A stretch of DNA of 5,212 bases, taken from an uncultured Christensenella sp. (GTDB taxonomy: Bacteria > Bacillota > Clostridia > Christensenellales > Borkfalkiaceae). The number at the start of each line of letters is the position of its first letter. Within the stretch, counting starts at the first letter, position 1. Under the pieces are notes generated by a model. That model saw nothing but the letters and a program-made list of their open reading frames with translations. It was not told the DNA's origin and made no database searches. The translations under genes and the position numbers were made by a program. Location: positions 1 through 5,212 of the forward strand of contig CAJTLF010000032.1 of the NCBI GenBank assembly GCA_910577555.1, read 5' to 3'. Below are positions 1 through 5,153 of this stretch, one piece after another.

Positions 1-207
1 TACAGATTCAGTTGTAAGGATTGTCCGACAATAAAGGAATATCCCGACAAAGACGAAGCGCAGGCGCATGGTTGGGCTATAGCCCGTGGCGGAAAAACGT
101 GTTATTGCCCGCGTTGCGCTTTAAACCACAGGAATACCGGTAAAGGCGGCGCGAAACCGAAAATGGATATCCAATTACTAATAGACGGGGTGAAAGACAG
201 TGCGTAA
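1..207 (+). CDS. Small cysteine-rich zinc-finger-like protein, 3' end only
   Basis: This reading frame is open from the first base of the window to a TAA at 205-207, giving the last 68 residues of a protein whose start lies upstream. It has a CxxC pair near the left edge (C5, C8 of the visible part) and a second cluster, C-Y-C-P-R-C (C34, C36, C39), about 26 residues later. This spacing is typical of a small zinc-binding fold. The tail after the second cluster is basic and glycine-rich (residues 42-54), then ends in a short acidic helix. Small proteins with such paired knuckles are common in phage early regions, but I cannot assign a specific role. The frame overlaps the next gene's GTG start by 8 nt, so it belongs to the same operon. 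Coding is supported by the cysteine pattern and by the operon-like junction; function is unknown. Confidence 0.75.
   Translation, partial: YRFSCKDCPTIKEYPDKDEAQAHGWAIARGGKTCYCPRCALNHRNTGKGGAKPKMDIQLLIDGVKDSA
187..193 (+). promoter_or_regulatory. Shine-Dalgarno site GGGGTGA that fixes a GTG start
   Basis: A G-rich GGGGTGA lies 6 nt before the GTG at 200-202. It is the only good ribosome binding site near the beginning of the winged-helix gene, and the next in-frame Met is residue 20, inside the fold. It therefore supports GTG as the start codon. The site lies within the coding sequence of the preceding gene, as expected for coupled translation. Confidence 0.65.
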
Positions 208-445
208 AATCGATACGAAAGAATTGTTTCAACGTTTATGCGGATTCGAATACGAAATGCTTAAATACGTATACAGAACGCAAGGACAGGCGTCTGCACC
301 TATAAATTACTATGAAGCGGCGGAATCGTTGAGCGTAGACAGGAACACTGTCAGACGCGCAATTAAGCGGCTTTTTGAAGCTGACGTACTTACGAGCGAC
401 GGCGAGAATTTTAAAATAAACGAAGAGATATTAAGAAATGACTGA
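200..445 (+). CDS. Small winged helix-turn-helix DNA-binding protein
   Basis: This 81-residue protein consists almost entirely of one winged helix-turn-helix domain. Residues 6-27 form a first helix (FEYEMLKYVYRT). Residues 37-44 and 48-60 read as the helix-turn-helix (YEAAESL, SVD turn, then NTVRRAIKRLFEA as recognition helix). Residues 62-74 (DVLTSDGENFKIN) fit the beta wing. The pattern resembles GntR/MarR-like or replication-protein wHTH modules. No effector or oligomerisation domain is present, so it may be a compact transcription regulator or a DNA-binding accessory factor for replication. It starts with GTG behind a good Shine-Dalgarno, overlaps the preceding gene by 8 nt and the following methyltransferase gene by 8 nt. 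The fold call is fairly secure; the target site and role are not known. Confidence 0.8.
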   Translation: MRKIDTKELFQRLCGFEYEMLKYVYRTQGQASAPINYYEAAESLSVDRNTVRRAIKRLFEADVLTSDGENFKINEEILRND

Positions 446-1043
446 TTGGACTGGAAACAAAAATTCAGTATATAAAACGATAGGCGCACGTAATCATACG
501 GAAGGAATTCGTGAACTAAACGATTACTACGCTACAGACCCGCGTGCAATAGACAAGTTGCTTACTGTAACGGAACCGCATGTTAAGATATGGGAACCTG
601 CGTGCGGTGGCGGACACCTGTCGGAACGGCTCACCGAGCTTGGATATTACGTTTATAGTTCGGATAAAGTAGACAGGGGTTATAAACGGCATACCCGAAC
701 ACGGGATTTTTTAAAAGCTGTTGATTCGCCGTTTAACGGCAATTTTGATATAATTACGAATCCGCCGTATAAATACGCAAAGGAATTTGTATTAAAAGCT
801 CTTGAACTGTTGCCGCACGGTTGTCGGTGCTATATGTTTTTGAAATTAACTTTTTTAGAAGGTCGTGCGAGATATAATGAAATATTTAAAGATACTCCGC
901 CAAAGTTTGTTTACGTATTCTCTGAGCGGATACAATGTGCGAAAAACGGAGATTTCAAAAAATATAAAAACGGTGCCGTAGCATACGCTTGGTTTATCTG
1001 GCAGAAAGGCTGGACGGGTACTACAAAATTGGGCTGGATATGA
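438..1043 (+). CDS. NPPY-type SAM-dependent DNA adenine methyltransferase
   Basis: The 201-residue product has the landmarks of an N6-adenine DNA methyltransferase. The AdoMet-binding motif I is EPACGGGHLS at residues 53-62, an acidic ribose-binding candidate is D76 in YSSDKVD, and the catalytic NPPY is at 108-111, preceded by strand FDIIT. The order motif I then motif IV is that of gamma-like or small phage enzymes. An N-terminal segment, NDYYATDPRAIDKLL (28-42), is characteristic of phage-borne adenine methyltransferases. A conserved-looking C-terminal block (CAKNGDF ... AVAYAWFIWQKG, 167-191) completes the fold. There is no separate target-recognition domain and no adjacent restriction endonuclease, so it is probably a solitary enzyme that marks phage DNA, for example against host restriction. 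ATG at 438 follows a GAAGAG-type ribosome site and overlaps the previous gene by 8 nt. Sequence specificity cannot be read from the protein. Confidence 0.88.
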   Translation: MTDWTGNKNSVYKTIGARNHTEGIRELNDYYATDPRAIDKLLTVTEPHVKIWEPACGGGHLSERLTELGYYVYSSDKVDRGYKRHTRTRDFLKAVDSPFNGNFDIITNPPYKYAKEFVLKALELLPHGCRCYMFLKLTFLEGRARYNEIFKDTPPKFVYVFSERIQCAKNGDFKKYKNGAVAYAWFIWQKGWTGTTKLGWI

Positions 1044-1867
1044 GATACAATCAACTGATGAAATACCCGGGCGGTAAATGGAAAATAGCGGAATGGATTA
1101 TCAAACACTTTCCGGCACATAAAGTTTACTGTGAGCCGTACTTCGGTAGCGGTGGGGTGTTTTTTAACAAAACGCCGAGTTATATTGAAACAATAAACGA
1201 TTTAAACGGTGACGTCGTAAATCTGTTTAAAGTCTGCCGTGAACGTCCGGAAGAGCTTGCGGCCGTAATTGAAATGACGCCGTTTGCTCGGGAAGAATAT
1301 ATAAATTGCTATGAAATTTCCGGCGATGACGTCGAGCGTGCCCGTAAAACGCTTGTGCGTCATCATCAGAGCTACGGAACGACTAACTCAAATCGAAACA
1401 GTTGGCGTAATTCGCAAGCGGCAAACAGTCCACGTTGCGCTATGGTGTGGAAACAGTTGCCACAGATAATACTTGACGTTTGTGACAGGCTCAAAGATGC
1501 ACAAATCGAAAATATCGACGCTTTAAAGCTCATTGAGCGGTACAATGATAAAGATACACTGTTGTACCTTGACCCCCCTTATTTACAAGACATACGTAAG
1601 AGAAATATGTACGTAAATGAGATGACAAAAAAACAACATATAGAGCTGTTGGAGCTTATTGTTAAAAGTAAATCGAAAGTAATTATTTCCGCATACGATA
1701 ATGAACTTTACAACGATTATTTAAAAGGCTGGTTCACGGATAAAAAAGAAACGATAGCGCAAGCGGGTAAGCATAGAACTGAAAAAATCTATATGAATTA
1801 TGCACCTGATTTGTTAGCGTTAGAGAAAGATTATGAGCGAGAAGAACGAAACGAAAATACCGTATAA
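1040..1867 (+). CDS. Dam-like D12-class DNA adenine methyltransferase
   Basis: The 275-residue product matches the alpha-class (D12, Dam-type) adenine methyltransferases, which transfer a methyl group from AdoMet to N6 of adenine. Motif X (KYPGGKWK, 8-15) is near the N-terminus, motif I (EPYFGSGG, 32-39) and an IND acidic motif (52-54) follow, and the catalytic DPPY is at 178-181. Residues 80-150 form the variable target-recognition region, and the C-terminal EKIYMNY (248-254) matches the family's conserved end. The length is normal for Dam. I chose ATG at 1040 because it overlaps the preceding stop in an ATGA junction; the frame stays open to 989 but that extension would lie inside the previous gene and precede the family's usual start. 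Met7 (1058) is a possible alternative. Family members often modify GATC, yet this window contains no GATC, so the target is uncertain. The 3' end overlaps the helicase gene by 35 nt. Confidence 0.92.
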   Translation: MRYNQLMKYPGGKWKIAEWIIKHFPAHKVYCEPYFGSGGVFFNKTPSYIETINDLNGDVVNLFKVCRERPEELAAVIEMTPFAREEYINCYEISGDDVERARKTLVRHHQSYGTTNSNRNSWRNSQAANSPRCAMVWKQLPQIILDVCDRLKDAQIENIDALKLIERYNDKDTLLYLDPPYLQDIRKRNMYVNEMTKKQHIELLELIVKSKSKVIISAYDNELYNDYLKGWFTDKKETIAQAGKHRTEKIYMNYAPDLLALEKDYEREERNENTV

Positions 1868-3209
1868 CTTTGAAGCCGAACAGTCGGTTTTGGGGTGTAT
1901 GATAATTGACAACGAAATAATACCCGAAATAATATCCGGGCTTTCCGAAGCGGACTTTTATATTGATTCTCATAAATACGTATATGAAGCAATAAAAAAG
2001 ACTTTCAACGCGCGCAAGCCCGTTGATTTCGTAACTATTTCGGACAGGCTTGAAAAAGACGGGAATATGCATAAGGCGGGCGATTTTTCTTATATCGTTG
2101 AGCTTACGCAGATAACGCCTTCGGCGGCGAACTACAAGTTTTATTACGATATCGTAAAGCGTGACGCTATGAGCCGCAATCTCATCCGTGCGGCGGGTGA
2201 GATATCGAGATACGCCAGTACTCAAGACGACGTTAAAAAAAGCCTGCAGTTTGCTGAAAACAAGATTTACGGGATATCGCAGTGTAACGACACTTCGACG
2301 ATGAAAAACATATCCGAAATACTTCCGGATATACTCTCGGAATATCAACAGCGTGCGGAGAATAAAACAGCGTTGAGCGGGCTTATGACCGGTATAAACC
2401 GGTTAGACAGGCTGACGAACGGGTTACAGAAATCCAACCTTATCGTCCTTGCTGCGCGCCCGGGTGTTGGAAAAACTTCGCTGGCAATGAATATCGTCGA
2501 GCGAGCGGCGGTAAACGACGGGAAGGTATGCGCGATATTTTCGCTTGAGATGTCAAAAGAAGAAATAGTAAAGCGGATTTGGGCAAGCGTAGCGGAAGTC
2601 AGCCAAAGCAAAGCGAGAGCTGGAGAAATGGATACAAACGACTGGCGGCAGTTTCTGATGCCGATGCAGCGGCTTGAAAAAAGTATAATCGAAATAGACG
2701 ATTCGTCAATAGTGACGCCGGCAGAGATATTATCAAAGTGCAGACGGATAAAATCGAAACACGGTGCGTTAGACCTTATAGTGATAGATTACATACAGCT
2801 CATGCACAGCAGTGACAAGCCGGAAAACCGAGTACAGGAAGTGGCAGCGATAACGCGGGATTTAAAAATAATCGCAAAAGAGCTTGCCGTTCCGGTACTG
2901 GCTCTGTCCCAGTTAAGGCGCCCTGCAGACAAAAGCGCTAATGCGAAACAGACTTTATCAGACTTGCGCGAATCCGGTGCAATAGAACAGGATGCCGACG
3001 TCGTAATATTTATAGAGCGTCCGGACGTGAATGCATCCGAAGAAGAGCTTAATCAAAATATCGTTGAGCGCGGCGTGGCGTATTTGAACGTAAAAAAGAA
3101 CCGCCACGGCGGGCTTGATAAAATAAAATTAAGGTTTAGGGGCGAAATTACTAAATTCGTTAATCCTGAACCCAACGAAGAAATAGAAGAACGTTTATCA
3201 AAAATATAA
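1833..3209 (+). CDS. dnaB: Replicative DNA helicase, DnaB family
   Basis: This is a complete DnaB-type hexameric helicase of 458 residues, close to the usual bacterial length. It unwinds DNA 5'-3' at the fork and recruits primase. The DnaB N-terminal domain (about 9-112) begins with the typical IPYNFEAEQSVLG. A linker helix (about 155-178) leads to the RecA-like domain with Walker A ARPGVGKTS (208-216), catalytic-glutamate motif FSLEM (E239), Walker B LIVIDYIQLM (D319), the ALSQLRR sensor (357-363), the DLRESGAIEQDADV segment (377-390), and the arginine-finger motif KKNRHGG (K422, R424). All key residues are intact. ATG at 1833 follows the purine-rich AGAGAAAGA and lies inside the end of the methyltransferase gene, so translation is probably coupled. 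The gene's place in a dense phage-like operon suggests the element drives its own replication. No primase gene is visible in the window. Confidence 0.97.
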   Translation: MSEKNETKIPYNFEAEQSVLGCMIIDNEIIPEIISGLSEADFYIDSHKYVYEAIKKTFNARKPVDFVTISDRLEKDGNMHKAGDFSYIVELTQITPSAANYKFYYDIVKRDAMSRNLIRAAGEISRYASTQDDVKKSLQFAENKIYGISQCNDTSTMKNISEILPDILSEYQQRAENKTALSGLMTGINRLDRLTNGLQKSNLIVLAARPGVGKTSLAMNIVERAAVNDGKVCAIFSLEMSKEEIVKRIWASVAEVSQSKARAGEMDTNDWRQFLMPMQRLEKSIIEIDDSSIVTPAEILSKCRRIKSKHGALDLIVIDYIQLMHSSDKPENRVQEVAAITRDLKIIAKELAVPVLALSQLRRPADKSANAKQTLSDLRESGAIEQDADVVIFIERPDVNASEEELNQNIVERGVAYLNVKKNRHGGLDKIKLRFRGEITKFVNPEPNEEIEERLSKI

Positions 3210-3218
3210 TTATAGCTT

Positions 3219-3223
3219 AGGGG
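3219..3223 (+). promoter_or_regulatory. Strong Shine-Dalgarno AGGGG in a small hairpin loop
   Basis: AGGGG sits 7 nt before the ATG at 3231, in the only true intergenic gap of the operon (3210-3230). It lies mostly in the loop of a possible 4-bp hairpin (TAGC at 3213-3216 with GCTA at 3223-3226). The hairpin is too weak to claim regulation, but the site supports this start codon and independent translation of the last gene. Confidence 0.6.
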
Positions 3224-3230
3224 CTAAAAT

Positions 3231-4316
3231 ATGGAAACGGTAGCGGTAGCACCACAATTGAATACTTCACATGTAGATTACACCTACCGAATGCCGGTTG
3301 AGTTTTTCGGCAAGTTCGATAATGAAACGGGTAAACGCTTAACGTCGCGAATCGGTACGGCAGGGCTTATAAAATGGCTTGCCGATACTTTTACGTTTTC
3401 CGTATTTAAAGACGGTAAGACGGGAATTTGTACGCGTACGAACGAGCAATTTACGCGTGATTTAAACGTATCCGAATCCACCGTATATCGTGCGCGGAAT
3501 AAATTCGTTGGTAAATACGTTAAAAACGAGAAAAAGGGTAAATATCAATTCGATATAGAAAACAACCCGTTAAGCGGTGGATATTACGCGCTCGAAGCGT
3601 GGATGACGCGTCCTATTTTGCATAACGGCAAAACAATTGAGTTTACGAACGTGACGCAGCTCGTAGCGGCTTACTTTAATTCCGAGTGCAATCGTAAGCC
3701 GCAGGAACTGTCTACGCGCGAGCTTGCTTATAAACTCGATATAAGCGAACTGTCTGCGCAGCGTGCTATAAACGTACTTACTGCAGATTATAAAAACAAC
3801 CCGTTCGTGTACCGCACGGAAAAAGGTGTGAACGGGCATAAAAGAAGCGTGTACGTAATCAACCGCGCGTTATTCCGTAAGCTCAACAAAGCCGAAGAAA
3901 AGCGTCTTAAAGCTCAAATAAAAGCCCGTGAGAAGAGTAAAGCCGAACACGATGCGGAAACTAATAAAGCCGTAGAGAGTGAGTTAAACGAACGCAGGCA
4001 ATACCGTATAGAGCGAGCGGAAAGCGTTTACGCCCGCGCTTTGGCGGATGAAGAGTTCAGAGTTTCGGATGAAGCACTTAAACGCCTTGCACCAAAACTT
4101 GCGTTTGCAGAGCTTAAACACCTTCCCGGATTAACTAAGTTGCAGCAGGAAGAGTGCGAACTTACAGGGCGGCGTAAAGCAGCACTGAAGCGGCTTGAAA
4201 TAGACGAAGCGGAGTTTTCCGAAGAATTCCATTGCAAGTGTATAAAGTGCCATGATAAGCTGTTTTTAGCGAATGGTAAGCCGTGCGGGTGTTTCTCTCG
4301 CGGCGCGCCGACGTAA
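3231..4316 (+). CDS. Probable replication initiator or helicase-loader protein
   Basis: This 361-residue protein has a modular layout. Residues 40-108 contain a first winged-helix region (NEQFTRDLNVSESTVYRARNKF, helix-turn-helix about 71-92, followed by a basic KNEKKGKYQF wing). Residues 138-210 contain a second one (STRELAYKLDISELSAQRAINVL, about 161-183, then a wing to 209). Residues 214-275 are highly charged and helical, possibly coiled coil. The C-terminal end is a compact zinc ribbon with C337 and C340 paired against C352 and C354; C335 is an extra cysteine. Paired wHTH domains are typical of phage and plasmid replication initiators and DnaD-like proteins, and the position directly after dnaB fits an origin-binding protein that brings the helicase to DNA. 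No AAA+ ATPase motif of DnaC/DnaI loaders is present. A transcription factor is less likely but possible. The exact family is not recognised. Confidence 0.75.
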   Translation: METVAVAPQLNTSHVDYTYRMPVEFFGKFDNETGKRLTSRIGTAGLIKWLADTFTFSVFKDGKTGICTRTNEQFTRDLNVSESTVYRARNKFVGKYVKNEKKGKYQFDIENNPLSGGYYALEAWMTRPILHNGKTIEFTNVTQLVAAYFNSECNRKPQELSTRELAYKLDISELSAQRAINVLTADYKNNPFVYRTEKGVNGHKRSVYVINRALFRKLNKAEEKRLKAQIKAREKSKAEHDAETNKAVESELNERRQYRIERAESVYARALADEEFRVSDEALKRLAPKLAFAELKHLPGLTKLQQEECELTGRRKAALKRLEIDEAEFSEEFHCKCIKCHDKLFLANGKPCGCFSRGAPT

Positions 4317-4361
4317 ACGGCGTAATTTTGTTGGTGTAGGCGAACTGGATATGAAAATTTA
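4317..4361. other. Short untranslated spacer after the operon
   Basis: Between the last stop codon and the first hairpin I see no open frame with a ribosome site; the ATG at 4351 stops after three codons. It probably forms the 3' untranslated part of the replication operon mRNA. Confidence 0.5.
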
Positions 4362-4383
4362 AAGCGCAGATACGTCTGCGCTT
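4362..4383 (+). other. Perfect 9-bp hairpin with TACG loop
   Basis: AAGCGCAGA (4362-4370) is exactly complementary to TCTGCGCTT (4375-4383), leaving a four-base loop TACG. It lies 45 nt after the operon's last stop. It is not followed by a T-tract, so on its own it is not a classical terminator on the + strand. It could protect the mRNA 3' end from exonucleases or act together with the terminator hairpin just downstream. Confidence 0.6.
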
Positions 4384-4390
4384 ATAGTCG

Positions 4391-4440
4391 TTAAAAAAAT
4401 TACCGCTCCCCGTAGTTCGCGCCGGGAGCTATTTTATTTG
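4391..4440 (+). terminator. Rho-independent terminator of the replication operon, possibly bidirectional
   Basis: GCTCCC (4405-4410) pairs with GGGAGC (4424-4429) around a 13-nt loop that may fold further. The stem is followed by the T-rich TATTTTATTT (4430-4439) and preceded by TTAAAAAAATT (4391-4401). The T-tract makes it a terminator for the + strand operon. The A-tract on the other side would serve transcripts arriving on the - strand. It separates the coding operon from the non-coding region that follows. Confidence 0.7.
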
Positions 4441-4448
4441 CTTTTTAC

Positions 4449-4510
4449 CGTGTAATTTTTAAAAATGAGATTTTCAAAAGTTGCACGGTAAAATTATCAA
4501 AAGTTGCACG
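4449..4510 (+). repeat. Three copies of a 14-bp motif (one inverted, two direct)
   Basis: TCAAAAGTTGCACG occurs exactly at 4474-4487 and 4497-4510, with starts 23 bp apart, roughly two helical turns. A third, inverted copy lies at 4449-4462 (CGTGTAATTTTTAA, 11 of 14 matches to the reverse complement). Taking the inverted and first direct copies together, TTTTTACCGTGTAA (4442-4455) faces TTGCACGGTAAAA (4481-4493), giving a near-perfect inverted repeat. The array sits just upstream of a promoter-like sequence, and the last copy overlaps its possible -35 box. This arrangement fits operators for a regulator, or iteron-like sites for an initiator. Which protein binds them is not shown. Confidence 0.65.
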
Positions 4511-4533
4511 CTGCTTTCCTTATAATATATACT
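4504..4533 (+). promoter_or_regulatory. Candidate sigma-70-type promoter for the non-coding region
   Basis: TTGCAC (4504-4509) is followed after 18 nt by TATACT (4528-4533), five of six matches to TATAAT. The -35 match is poor (three of six), which would fit a promoter needing activation at the 14-bp repeats. A perfect TATAAT also exists at 4521-4526, but nothing resembling a -35 box lies 16-18 nt before it. Transcription starting around 4535-4545 would run rightward into the hairpin-rich region. Both hexamers lie in AT-rich DNA, where chance matches are common. Confidence 0.45.
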
Positions 4534-4562
4534 CTAATCTTTTTATTACAAAATTAAGCAAT

Positions 4563-4593
4563 CCGCCCGCTTGGGCGGCGGTATTCGGTACCG
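4563..4593 (+). other. Two adjacent GC-rich hairpins with a competing fold
   Basis: CCGCCC (4563-4568) pairs with GGGCGG (4573-4578) around GCTT, and directly next to it CGGTA (4579-4583) pairs with TACCG (4589-4593) around TTCGG. The two helices abut with no gap and could stack. The octamer CCGCCCGC occurs both at 4563-4570 and 4591-4598, so GGGCGG could instead pair with the downstream copy, extending the second hairpin. Confidence 0.6.
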
Positions 4594-4646
4594 CCCGCAC
4601 CGAGAAAAACGCAACAAACAAATATTCTATGCGCGGGCTTGATTTT

Positions 4647-4663
4647 GCACCCTGAACGGGTGC
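4647..4663 (+). other. Hairpin GCACCC / GGGTGC
   Basis: GCACCC (4647-4652) is complementary to GGGTGC (4658-4663), with loop TGAAC. Its right arm lies within GGTGCGGG (4659-4666), which can instead pair perfectly with CCCGCACC at 4594-4601, so two mutually exclusive folds exist. Confidence 0.5.
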
Positions 4664-4715
4664 GGGAACGCAATGGCGGGGGTAATGGTCCTTATTTTGT
4701 TTACCATTTTTCTTT

Positions 4716-4797
4716 ATGCGGTCGCGCGTTACTCGCGCGGTTTAATCTGTATATGCAATTAAGCAGAGCTTTATTGCATACCCGCGCGCCGCCGCAT
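4716..4797 (+). other. Nested stem-loop domain of the candidate RNA
   Basis: The outer stem is ATGCGG (4716-4721) with CCGCAT (4792-4797). Inside it CGCGCGG (4734-4740) pairs with CCGCGCG (4782-4788). At the tip TATGCAAT (4752-4759) pairs with ATTGCATA (4773-4780), and after a T-T mismatch AAGC (4761-4764) pairs with GCTT (4768-4771) around loop AGA. Concentric perfect helices of this kind are unlikely by chance. Another CGCGCG at 4723-4728 offers an alternative short hairpin with 4734-4739. Confidence 0.65.
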
Positions 4798-5008
4798 CGT
4801 TTTTAGGTTAGCGTTTTTATAGACCATTTCAACGGCTTTATTTATCGCTCTGAACGGCGGCTGTTTTGTACGGGTATTAAATCGAAGTGCAGGCGTTCGG
4901 GCGAGTGCGTGGGCAATGGCTGCGTCTGCGGGCAGTCTGTGCGAAGTTCCGCCGCCCGCGCTTCCTGCGATTTCAGGTTTCGTGCGGTGAGTTCCGTAGC
5001 TGTGTTCG

Positions 5009-5026
5009 AGTCCAATCGATTGGACT
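5009..5026. repeat. 18-bp perfect palindrome
   Basis: AGTCCAATCGATTGGACT reads identically on both strands. In RNA it gives a 7-bp stem with a TCGA loop, which TTC (5005-5007) and GAA (5027-5029) lengthen by 3 bp past a bulged G. In DNA its exact symmetry would suit a homodimeric DNA-binding protein. It is not followed by a T-tract, so it is not a simple terminator. Confidence 0.7.
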
Positions 5027-5129
5027 GAAGATTTGAGAAATTCTGTGCATGTTGTAGGAAGGGAGAAAGAATTATTTTATGAGAGCTTTTCTAAAAGGTG
5101 GTTCGTTGAAAAGTTAGTTGCAACTTAAA

Positions 5130-5153
5130 ACCCCTGACGAACTCGACAGGGGT
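5130..5153 (+). terminator. Hairpin ACCCCTG / CAGGGGT near the end of the RNA region
   Basis: ACCCCTG (5130-5136) pairs with CAGGGGT (5147-5153); inside, after an A-A mismatch, CG pairs with CG around loop AACT. The + strand T-run (5168-5173) comes about 14 nt later than in a textbook terminator, so termination here is uncertain. It may instead be one more helix of the structured RNA, with termination at TTTTTT 5199-5204. Confidence 0.4.

Noticed and set aside
989..1039. In-frame upstream extension of the Dam-like methyltransferase
   Set aside because: It would overlap the preceding methyltransferase gene by 55 nt and add residues before the conserved KYPGGK start region; ATG at 1040 in an ATGA junction is simpler.
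911..4237. Several open frames on the - strand within the operon (911-1120, 1734-2348, 2345-2611, 3284-3481, 3570-3839, 4028-4237)
   Set aside because: All lie opposite strongly supported genes, have no recognisable motifs and look like codon-bias shadows.
4301..4310. CGGCGCGCCG palindrome
   Set aside because: It lies inside the coding end of the initiator-like gene and is a short GC palindrome with no neighbouring structure.
4449..4510. CRISPR-like repeat array
   Set aside because: Repeats are 14 bp with 9-bp gaps, only two direct copies, and no cas genes; operator or iteron sites fit better.
4652..4920. Repeated octamers CTGAACGG (4652, 4850) and GCAATGGC (4670, 4913)
   Set aside because: Two copies each at unequal spacing are within chance for a region of this length.
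5003..5013. tRNA T-arm-like string TGTTCGAGTCC
   Set aside because: The flanking bases do not form a T-stem, and no acceptor, D or anticodon arm is found around it; it is part of the palindrome hairpin.
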